64,000 nt of DNA from Ditylenchus dipsaci. Its lineage: Eukaryota > Nematoda > Chromadorea > Rhabditida > Anguinidae. Location: the NCBI GenBank assembly GCA_004194705.1, contig SADC01000920.1, positions 1 through 64,000 on the forward strand, read 5' to 3'. The notes beneath the pieces are model-generated. The model searched no databases. It worked only from the letters and a program-made list of their open reading frames with translations, and was not told where the DNA came from. Positions 36,783 through 47,500 of the stretch are shown piece by piece (the stretch's first letter is position 1; every line of letters begins with the position of its first letter). The translations under genes and the position numbers were made by a program.

Positions 36783-37033
36783 TACCGTATTTCCTCTAAA
36801 ATAGCCCCCGGGCTATTTTATTCAAACCTCCAATTTTCAGAAAAATTTGAATTCGATTTCGAGATTTTTGGGTGAAAATTAAGAATCTAAAAAGTGGAAT
36901 CGGTAGAGCTCGTGGGAGTTAAGAAAACGTATCAAACAGCTTTGCAAAATATTTACTCTGCTCCGAGATACAGACCCTCAAAGTAGAGGGGGGGCTATTT
37001 TGGAAGGAGGGCTATTTTAGAGGAAATACGGTA
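36783..37033. mobile_element. MITE, TACCGTAT family
   Basis: TACCGTATTTCCTCTAAAATAG at left and TTTAGAGGAAATACGGTA at right. The interior shares GGAATCGGTAGAGCTCGTGGGAG with the copies at 17494 and 17765. Confidence 0.75.
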
Positions 37034-38851
37034 GCACTTTTAAGACTATGTTAAATTATTGAAAAATACCTAAATATCCTGAGACCTCATCTATTTTCTA
37101 TATTGAGTAGACCAACAATTTCTGTTACACTTCTTCAAAGATTTGATTGCTCTTTTGCCTGTCTGTTGGCCGGTGTTATTGTTGTTACAAATGTAACTGG
37201 GGATTGTCGTGCAGAGAGTAGCTTGTTGTGTGCATACACACCCCAACAACTGGAAAGGTAAATTCTTTAAAGCGTGACCGTGCAGCGCTCTAAGCCAGGA
37301 TAGATGCAAATGCATCAAATCACTTGTAAAGGGTGGATGGACACTTCCAGCTAGTTAAATGAATGTAGATCATTTACAGCAATTTTTACTTTCTGTTTTC
37401 ACAAAAATTTTGCTTTTTTGAGTGTTTAGCAAACAAATAATACTCAAAAAAGTTTAATTTGGGTATTTCATATCTGTCTATGATATTGCATTTACTAGGG
37501 ACCACAGGCGCCTATCGGCGCCTCCATTGTATTTTAAAATATGAATGGGGGTATGTGCTAATCCATGCCATATACCCATTGATAAACGTTTTCTGGTACC
37601 GCTTTCCCTACTGGCTATTCTCTTCCTGGGCACACCTTTCTGCCTACAAACTTATCGCCCACCTCCTCCTCGGGTACTTTCCTGAATGTTTAGGAGGGGG
37701 GGGGGCTGGTGGCTGGTTTGGTTTATAGGTAGTTCAGGCTCTGTCTCGAAGCCGGGTCCTGGTTGTTGGACTTGTGGTCCGGACCCTATGTTGGTGGTTA
37801 GGGTATTTTACATGTGGGTTCGGGGTACCCACGTAATTTGAGTGACTCATCTTGGTGGTTCGGTTACCATCTTGGTGACTGAGGGGTATCCACGTGGTTC
37901 GGGCCTCACAGGATCTGCTTTTCGGTAAGCACTGTAAGAGTTCTGCCTGATGCTAAGTTCAACTTCATACAAACCATCGCCAAATAATTTTTTAGACTGA
38001 AGTATTGTTGACAAGATCGAAACACACAGTTCAAACACTTTAAAGCTCCGTGGAAGACAGAATATTTCTAGATTGCGTGGTATAATAGTTCGTAGATCCC
38101 AAATTGATGATCATAATTTTTCAGGTACCCCAAAACCATACTTTTTTTAGGAAAAATGGTAAAATTATTACGTTTGATAATTTTTTTTTGATTTTATGCC
38201 TATGGCCCAAAGCCTAAGGGTTAAGCCTAATTCCTAAGCCTGAAAATTATTATGGGGGGATTATTTATATTACAGGAGGGGTTTTTTGGGGGGGATGGGG
38301 TATATTACAATAGCGACTCAGTTTTATTTTATTTCATGGTGAAGAGATTAGTAAGCAATTTTCTGTATTTTATCAGCGTCAACGAGAGATCACTCGCTCT
38401 ATATAATTTCTTCCTCATTTGTTCCCCAAAATTCTCATAAGCCACCAAAAAGAAGAAAGAATTTGCATGCAATAAAATCACTCTCGCATCGAATCCCCTA
38501 CAACTTCCACCATGCCTATTATGTTGCCACCGCTGATAGCAATAGTAATGATAACAAATATTTTGCCTCACCCTCCTCACATTCCATCATCAATAAAACC
38601 CATCGAAATAAAAATCAAGAGGACTGAATACATAGCGGGCAGTCATGCTGCCTTTTATGACCAGTAAAGCTAGTGAATCACACAGTATACAGACAGGCAG
38701 ACAAGTGGCGTCGGCCTGGTTCTTGGCCTTTGCATATCATCAAAGTGTTGTCTTTTGTTTTGCTAGTGACAGTCTACTTTTTTCTCCTCTCTTTCTATTA
38801 CAATTACTATTATTTGACTGACAAGTGAGTGAACTTCTTTTCTGTGCGCAC
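37034..38851. other. Intron or promoter region; G-rich patch
   Basis: No gene seen. 37680-37915 is G- and GGT-rich on the + strand (TTGGTGGTTCGG repeated) and follows a run of ten G. GGCGCCTATCGGCGCC is a palindrome at about 37508. Degenerate GCCTAA units occur at 38206-38243. The last 150 bases before 38852 would hold the promoter if the exon at 38852 is a true first exon. Confidence 0.4.
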
Positions 38852-38932
38852 ATGGCTTATTACCAAGAAGCACCAGTCAAAAACAAGACAGCCACCTCAG
38901 AGCCACACGACGATTATCTGAAGCAATTAGAG
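38852..38932 (+). CDS. Candidate alternative first exon of filament gene
   Basis: ATG in context CGCACATGG opens 27 codons (MAYYQEAPVKNKTATSEPHD then DYLKQLE) ending in phase 0 at a weak donor (GAG|GTGGAC). This fits the phase-0 exon at 41078. The codon use is coding-like and no acceptor precedes it, so it reads as a first exon. Confidence 0.45.
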
Positions 38933-39269
38933 GTGGACTCAAAAGTTTGTTTTCTTTTTGAATTCAAAGTTTTCTTGAAATGACTTATAAATTTCTGTTG
39001 ATTGTTATAGGACATAATGTTTGTCCTTATTATTGGGAGAATAGTTAATGGGTTGCTGCGGTCTCTTTGATGTTTCTACACGAGAGATGTTTTTGGTCGG
39101 GAATTTTCGGAAAAACTGGGAAGTTTAGGAGAAGAAGTTATTGTAATTGCATGTGTTTTTGAAAGATTCTTGTTGTGTTTCGATTGAACTATTTATCTTA
39201 ACTGTACGGAAACTTATTGAAATTATTTGTTGGGTTTGAATTTTCGCTCACGAAATAACAATTTCGACC

Positions 39270-39507
39270 CTACCGGAGTATACCACCCCCCCCCCCCCAA
39301 ATGAAATTTTTTTTGAAGTGTTTTTAAACACCCTATATCGACCCAAAATTGCCTCGGGAGTTCAAAAAAGACATTATTTTTAAGTTCTGGTTAATAAAAA
39401 ATTGAGTTTTGGACATTTTGAAATTTTGACCATTTACCTGTTTTGGCATGTTTTGGTCACTGGAGCCTAAAAAATTCCATTGGGGGGGGGGGGGTATACT
39501 CCGGTAG
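39270..39507. mobile_element. Foldback with CTACCGGAGTATACC and poly-C ends
   Basis: CTACCGGAGTATACCACCCCC at left, GGGGGTATACTCCGGTAG at right, each with a run of a dozen or so C or G just inside. Non-coding. Confidence 0.7.
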
Positions 39508-39656
39508 CGCCACAATTTCCATCGACTGAAATAAAATTTCCCAAGCAAATTAATGAATCCCTAACTAAGTTTTCAGAACTACTAGTTCTAGGTTTGTTTA
39601 GGCCATCATGTAGACCTACTCTTATATTTTCTCATCGGATATCAACTAACACAATG

Positions 39657-39997
39657 GCTAGTGAAACTTGGCGAAAACGAAATTTGCCAAACGTATGTTT
39701 TGTTGAAACGAAATTTGCCAAATTGAATATTGCCAAAGCGAGAATTGTCAAATCGAATTTGGCCAAAACAAAATTTGTCAAAATGAGATTTGCCGAGAGC
39801 AGATTTTGCCTAAAAAAATAGGGTAGAAATTTAGCGTTGAGCTAACTTTTTCAAGTGAAACTGACATTGGGCAAATTTCGATTTGGTAAATTTTTTATAT
39901 GTAGAAATTCGATTTGGCAATATTAGTTTTGGCTATTTTCATTTCGCCGATTTTTTCGTATTTGGCATAATTCGTTTTTGCCAAGGTTCTGCTAGCA
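39657..39997. mobile_element. Foldback with 9-bp duplication, TTTGCCAAA repeats
   Basis: A perfect AACACAATG flanks both sides (39648-39656 and 39998-40006). Ends GCTAGTGAAACTTGG and, inverted, GCTAGCAGAACCTTGG. The arms are iterations of CGAAATTTGCCAAA. A 9-bp duplication suggests a MULE-type mover. The repetitive frame at 39480-39821 is not a gene. Confidence 0.65.
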
Positions 39998-40940
39998 AAC
40001 ACAATGTTATGGAGATAAATCTGAAAAAATTAGCGTTCGTAAAAAAGAAGTTGTTTCATGAAAAACTAACTTTTTTCGGTGCTTTATAAATAGAAAATCA
40101 GAGGCTCTATGTGAATCCGGAAATAGGAGGCGCAACAATCGCGCTCCCGAAGAAAAGGATGAGTCACAATTTTCGCCTTTCTTGATAAATAATGATGATG
40201 AAAAACCGTGAAATTAATTATTAATTAATTATTTTAAAAATTGATGAAACCATGGTAGAAAGAATTTCAGTGTAAGGCCATGCTTCAGTGGAACCTATTA
40301 CTTTTTTGTTTCAATATTTTTCAACCCCATCTTAGACATCAGTATATAGCTGTCTTGCATCGCATACACTAACCACCAGATGATATCTCCGAATTTTTAT
40401 ACGTCCGTAAATGTTCAGCTATAGCATCGGCGTCAAAATTTTTGAAGCGATGCTGAATTTGCCTTTTTTGAACTTTGATTTAATTTCGGCTCTTTTGCCA
40501 CGGAGGAACCGAGCTCAATGCCTATATTTTAATTTTTTATCTTGGATTACTTCGGTCCTCAATGCGAAAAAACTCCCATTTGATTTTTTTTTTGGAAAAT
40601 GATACGAAGAGCCGACAAATCACATGCAAAAAAATACAATCACTTTCGAAACAAAAATATCAGCCTATCTTCTAGCCATTTTCATCGATCTAGCTAAAAA
40701 AATCTGAGAAGGTTTTCTCTTAGCGTTAGCCATTTAATCCCCTCAAGTGGCTGAACGAGCTTATTTGCATTGGGTTGTTTTTCTTGTCAACCTCTCCAAC
40801 TATATACTCCACCAGCAAGCACCACAAGCACAATCAATACAATAATAGTCAACCTTTTTCCTATTTCCTCCTCCCAGTTTTTGTATTTCCCTATTGCTGA
40901 GCGGTTCAAAAACCCATTCAATAATAATACTATCTTTGAT
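39998..40940. other. No gene seen
   Basis: Intron sequence with no recognisable repeat or exon. Confidence 0.3.
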
Positions 40941-40988
40941 ATGAGTGAATGGTCGGCCTTCTCCAGAATCACACAAATAATTCGACAA
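40941..40988 (+). CDS. Second candidate alternative first exon
   Basis: ATG at 40941 encodes MSEWSAFSRITQIIRQ and stops at a donor CAA|GTAAAA in phase 0, 89 bases before the phase-0 exon at 41078. It is short and lacks independent support. Confidence 0.3.
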
Positions 40989-41077
40989 GTAAAATTCCAA
41001 TTCCCTTTCCTTTCTCCTCTTTTTCGCATCCATGAAAGTGTGTGTTTGTGAACCTTTATATGACTTTTTTATTACAG

Positions 41078-41500
41078 TATGAGTCAAAGAGTGTGACTGA
41101 ACAGCACAAGTCACCTCCAACCCCACCACCAAAGCAGAAAGAGTTTGTTGAGCCTCTGCCTTCTAGAACCACTACTACCACTGAGTTGAAATTCCGACTG
41201 GCTGATCAACCTAAGTAAGTTATTGTTTGCCATTGCATGAATAAATCGGTAAATCTATGAGACTGTCATTTGTTATCGAAAATTTTACCATAAGCTAAAA
41301 AATTTACAAGGGTATTTTTTTTAAATTTGGAATAAAAGGCAGCAGCACCCTTAGTCTCAGCCTATGTTTAGTTTTAAAATCATAAATTTGCACATAAAAA
41401 TCAGATTTGATTATGTTTAGAATGGAGTACCATTCTGGAAGTGAATACCGAAGCAACATTACATCTCGTCAAAACTTCAATAGACATGCCTCCCCCACAA
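41078..41500 (+). CDS. Filament head exons
   Basis: 41078-41214 encodes a proline- and threonine-rich segment (YESKSVTEQHKSPPTPPPK..., TTTTTELKFRLADQPK). 41421-41500 starts one base before an ATG (41422) and encodes [19 protein letters not shown] and onward. Donors are GTAAGT and GTGAGT. Upstream exons ending in phase 0 at 36277, 38932 and 40988 could all splice into 41078. The second exon may also be the start of the canonical form, because its ATG lies directly after a TTTAG acceptor that could take a spliced leader. Confidence 0.75.
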
Positions 41501-44500
41501 GTGAGTAGTTTTTGATATGCATTAAAGGGGCATGTTCGTGCGCGATGAAACACAATTTTCAAAAAAGAAAAGGCGCGAACCAGGCGTGCCAGAGATTTGA
41601 AAAAGATTTAAATTTTGTATATGAATTTTGAATTTCGTCAAACCAGCAATTGTGTGTGCAGCGAAAGGCATGAGTACTCAACTTAACCACCATCAATCAA
41701 CCGGGTTGGGTCCCGAGTTGAAATTGAGCTGGACCTCTTCGGAGTGTCTCGTGCTCTGAGTTTTGAATTCGCCGAGCCTTTGGTTCGGTTGTAAATGTGT
41801 TATTATGTATTACTAGGTAACGTAACTGCTTCCTGTTGGTTATCCCTCGATTTCTGTTCAGGTAACCGTAATCGAAAATCTTGTTTACCTGACAAATCTA
41901 CAAAAGAGCGAGAAAGTTCGAGAAGAGTTGGTATGAAAAATTGGATTATTACTTGTTCCGCCCTGTTCGCTATACAGAGTGTGCAGCCACGCACAGATAG
42001 AACGCCGAACCAAAGGCAAATCTAAAACTCGACAGAAAACCGAAATCGAGGGATAACCAACCGGAAGCAGTGACCCGAACAAACAACCGAACCAAAGGCT
42101 CGGCGAATTCAAAACTCAGAGCACGAGACACTTCGAAGAGGTCCAGCTCAATTTCAACTCGGGACCCAACCCGGCTGATTGATGGTGGTTAAAGGAGCAT
42201 GCTTTCCTGTTGATAAGTCAATTGTTGATATTTGAATTCCCGGGGACAAAATCCTACACTATGGTTTTGGCACGAATTGTTTTTTGAATGAAAGCATTTT
42301 TCATTTCAAATATTCTTTTTGAATTTTTTAATAACGTCAAACCCAGCGATTTGGGTACAGCAAAAAGTATGAGTACTCACTGAACCTATAGCAATTAGCC
42401 GGATTGGATTCCGAGGTTGAGCATGAGGCAGACCTCTTAGAAGTGTTGGCGACTTCGAGTTTTGGATTTGCTGAGCCTTTGGCTCGGCTTTCGATCTGTG
42501 CGTGAATGTTTACTGTGTAAAACACAAATGCCGGAGCTAGTCAAATACCACTGTTCATACCGACTCTTCTTGAATTTTCTCGGTATTTTTTATGGAAGTT
42601 GGTGATTTCGCCAGTGTGGCGATTTCTCAATGCTAAGGCGAGAGTTTTAAAAAATTCTGCCCTAATACCAAAATTTCTACCTGAATCTGTGTCCGTTGAG
42701 ATTGATCTTACCCACTAATTAGACCAAAAACAATTCTAAAGTCAACCATAGGTTTACCTACTGAGAGACCGAAAAAATTTGTAAGGCCGAGCCAAAGGCT
42801 CAGCAAATCCAAAACTCGAAGTCGACCATACTCCTAAGAGGTCTGCCTCACGCTCAACCCCGGGATCCAATCCGGCTAAAAGCTACAGGTTCAGTGAGTA
42901 CTCATACTTTTTGCTGTACCCACAATCGCTGGGTTTGACGTTATTAAAAAATTCAAAAAGAATATTTGAAATGAAAAATGCTTGCATTCAAAAAACAATT
43001 CGTGCCAAAACCATAGTGTAGGATTTTGTCCCGGGAATTCAAATTTCAACAATTGACTTATCAACAGGAAAGCATGCTCCTTTAAGTTGAGTACTCATGC
43101 CTTTCGCTGCACACACAATTGCTGGGTTTGACGAAATTCAAAATTCATATACAAAATTTAAATCTTTTTCAAATCTCTGGCACGCCTGGTTCGCGCCTTT
43201 TCTTTTTTGAAAATTGTGTTTCATCGCGCACGAACATGCTCCTTTAAGTATAAATGACCAGAACCCATTATTTAAAGATCTGAACACCCATTTTATGTTA
43301 CTGGATTTAATTGTCTTATCATGAGGTTGAAGATGATGAAAAAGAAATCACCGAAAAACATGACAAAATTAGGATTTTTAGTTACCACAATGCGGTTAGT
43401 AAAGGCAATAACGAACAATTCTGCTTAAAAATAATTTTATTTTTGGCAGCATAGAAAAATTTGCAGCACCGATTTCAAGTTTGAGTTGAGATACTATGTA
43501 TTCAGGTAGCCAAATATCTGTTTCATGGGTTTTTAGTCAAAATTTGAAAAATTTAAATTGGCGCCTTTTGAATTTTAAAGGGATTAAGGGCTGTATTGGG
43601 AGGGGAAGGGACAAAAGAGGGCCACTAATCACATAGAGCCCATTAAAGGGGCATGCCCACCCTAATAAGAGGTGGTGCCCGAGAATTCAAATTTTTTTCG
43701 TAATCATTGAAGTATTTTTCGTATTTTTCAACTTGGTTTCTAACAAAACATACCTAAAATTAAATTCCAGGCCTTGTTTTGTTAGAAAACAAGTTGAAAA
43801 ATCCGTACAGAACTTCAATGATTAAGAAAAATTTTTGAATTCCCGGGCACCACCTCTTATTAGCGTGGGCATGCCCCTTAAACAAGAAGATGTTGAACAT
43901 TGTTTTGAATACTGGGGCCTAGCGCATAAATAAACTCTAATATGCATGCTTTTTCATGCATCCAGAGTCACTTCCGATTGATTTACGTCTAAGGTATGTG
44001 GGTGTGCGCATCTCAACTCCAAGCCCCCAAGCCCCTGCGCCCCCGAAGGTGGCGCAGGGGGCTTGAGAGTTAAAGATGCGCGCACACACTTACCTGAGAC
44101 ATGATTCCGTGAAGTACTCTTGATCAAAAATGCATATAGAGTCTCTTTTTGCAATGGCCAGTTAAAAAAATGGTGAGGCAGGCAAAGAATACAAAAATTT
44201 TGAATTTGAAAGTTCTGGCATAAAAGTGGCCGTTTTTTATTTCCTTCCCCTTTCAATACAGCCCTTATTCTCCTTTAAATTCAAAAGGCGTTAATTTAAA
44301 ATTTTCAAATTTCGACTAAAAAACCATGTTACACTCCACCCCTACCCCCCCCCCTTGTGGTTCGAAAATTTTTTTCTCAGAATCAAAAAAAACGCGCGGC
44401 TTTCTCATGAAATCGGGGTCGAGAAACACGAATATGAAGTTATCTCCTCCACCTGATCAGTCCCCGTGGGAGAGGGGGGGGGATTCGTCACTGCAACCCA

Positions 44501-47500
44501 AACTCGATTTATGTAAACAAGCCATAAGATAAAATGACCAGAGCGAAAATGGACCGGGTTCGACAGTCGAGATTCGAAAAAAGAATAGCAACAGATAGAC
44601 AGGGTGTATTAAGATCCATTCATCCTCGCTCTTTTTATTGCGTATTCAATATATATGTACACAAAAAAGTGTGGGTTTCAAACCAGTGACGCCTTTTTGA
44701 GGCCACTCACAAATCCCCTTACTCTTTTGCCCCCTAGGCACAAAAGTATATTTTATAAGGCTGCAAGTACTTTCCCCGTCAAATTATTCTTTTACCCCGT
44801 CAAATCGTAAATTTTTTCTTTTGATTATTTCTCGAACTGTTTCTTTCAATTTTTTATAAATTTTCATACCAGCATGTAGCCGGGGATCTCAGCTTTCTAA
44901 CCAGCTATCAACTAACTCACTGAGATATTAGCAAAATAGAGAAAAATCTGATTTGATTGATCAAATTTTTTAAACAATTTGGTCCATGCAAAGACTTTTT
45001 TCTCCAACTCTTTGAACTCTCAGAAATTCAGTTAATAGCTGGTTAAAAGCTGAGATCCAGGGCTACATTTTGATGTAAAAATGTTGAGAGACATTCAAAA
45101 CTTTTAGAGATAAAAACACATTTTTACTATTTGACGGGGTAAAAGAATAATCTGGCGGGGTAAAAGAATTTGAGCCTTTTTTATTAGGTTGTAACATAAG
45201 TTCCCAGCGTTTTTTTGGAATTTCAAAATTTTATTGGTGTTTCATAAAAGATAATATAATATAATATATAAGATAATATAATAGTACTAGCAATTTAGAT
45301 GCCAATCAACGTATCCTCAAAATGGTCAGTGAAACATCCTCTTTGACCAGTGGCGGTCTTTCCCCTTATGCTGGCTCCACCGCTGCCACTAGCATAAGAG
45401 ATGCTAGGGAGCGGGAGAAGAAGGAGATGAGCGACCTGAACGACCGACTTGCTTCTTACATTGAAAAAGTGAAAATTTTTGAAATCGTCATAAAAAAAAT
45501 GATAAAACTCGCAATTTTTTCAATCTAGGTCCGTTTCTTAGAGGCTCAAAACCGTAAATTGGCTGCTGATCTGGACTTCCTGCGCAATCGATGGGGCAAA
45601 GATACTACCAACGTGAGAGACATGTATGAAAGTGATTTGAAACAGGCCAGGAAGTTAATTGAAGACACTAATCGACAGAGGGCAGAGTTGGAAGCATCCT
45701 TGGAGACTCTGCAGCAGGAGATTACCAGTTTTCGACGAAAGTAAGTTCTTACCAAACTTTGAGTTTGCAACCCGAGCTAACAATCAATCAATAAGTAGAA
45801 ACACAAAGCTACACCTGCTGCCCTTATACATCGGAAATAAAGAAAAAAAGACAACATGAAATACGGATGAATTTTACGCACCTCGCTTATCGGCTGTACA
45901 CAATGGATCCGTGTCCGCGTCCGTGTCCGTAAACGCGGGCAGTAAAACGGTCTGTGTATTTCCACACAATAGGCCGTATCCGCGTCTGTAAAACGGACCG
46001 CAACACGTACCGTTTTAGTTCATTTTCGACCTGTTTTTCCCTAAAATCGAGATTTTAGGATAAACCAACAAGAAAACATGACATTTTTCGTCGGAAATCC
46101 CCAGCCCAGATCTCTTCAATGAAGGGATCCTGTAAGCTCATTTTGGTTCCTTTTTTATTTTCGATCTCAATTTGGTTTTTTCTACGTTAAATGTCCCTCC
46201 TGAAATATTGCTTTTAAATTATAGCCCTAAAAAGTGGTAGCAAATGAAAAAGTCCAATTGCTCCGTGGCATACAATGTCGAGATGGCTTAGGGACTATTG
46301 GCTCTGAACCTAATGGAGAAGTATGGTCGGGGTGAGACTAAAAACAGGTGCCTAGTGTCCGTCTCGGTAGCCCGAACATGATGCACGCTAGAACAGCACT
46401 AGGCTGGCGATGCTTAACACGAGAATTGGTCGGATGCGACATTGGCCGGAGTAGCGCAGATGTAATAACCAAAAGTCGGGTATCATCAACTTTTAGACCC
46501 TTTTAAGCCAAAAAACATGATAGAAAACATGATTTAATGGGTGTTCGATTATTTTTGACCAAAAAATGTTGAAAATCAACTTTTTGCCACAGGTTACCAA
46601 GGTAAACCACCCTAGAAGGGTACCTAGTGACCAAAAACAAGGAAAAATTTGTAGATACTTTTGTTAATTGGGGACTGCTGCATGAAGAAAACCTGGTATG
46701 CACACTCGTTTTTTCCCAGCTCCAGTGACCAAAACGAAGAAGAGTGCTCTTTTGTAAATAAAAATGAGGTATCCAGCTCGTTTTCAAACTACTTTTTATC
46801 GGTTTTAGCGTATAAAAATTACTTAGGAGACGTTCAAACCCTACTCACAGTTGACCAAAAAAGGCCATTCTCCCAACCCCCCCCCCCCCCAAGTAAACAA
46901 GTTCCAATGTAAGAACACTCGTTTAAAACATAAAACACATAAAAACAAGAAACGCGTAAAACGCTCTTAGAAGTTGAGAAATATTGGCTTGTGCCATCAG
47001 AGCTACTGCTGTCCAAAAATCACTGACCGTACGAAAAACACGGTCCGTGTTGAAAAATTATCGACTCTGCATTCTTTGTTTTTCACGATACTTTTTCTGA
47101 TGTTTTTTTTTACAGAAATGACGCTCATAAATTTGGGCGTTTGATTAAGCTGAAAACGACACGCAAAAAAATAAATTTGCCTGTTAATTAAAAAATTGAC
47201 CCAAAAAATTTGACGGACCGTATTACGTTCCGTGTTTACGGGCCGTGATACAGCCCATTGTGGGTGGCAATCCGTTCCGTTTCACGGACCGTCTCACAGC
47301 GCGGTTTACGGACACGGATACGGTCCATTGTGGGCGAAAACACGGCCCATATTACGGACGCGGACACGGATACGGATGCGTTGTGAAGGTCCCATCACCT
47401 CTTCCGACTAAAAAATTCACTGAGAAATATATAGTTTTTTTTTTTGAATATGTAAGATGGCTTGCACTATTCTGTGGTGAAAATGAAAACACCATACCCT

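Noticed and set aside
39480..39821. Plus-strand frame of 113 codons with repeated K-F-A/V-K pattern
   Set aside because: Translation of the TTTGCCAAA-type arm of the foldback at 39657-39997.
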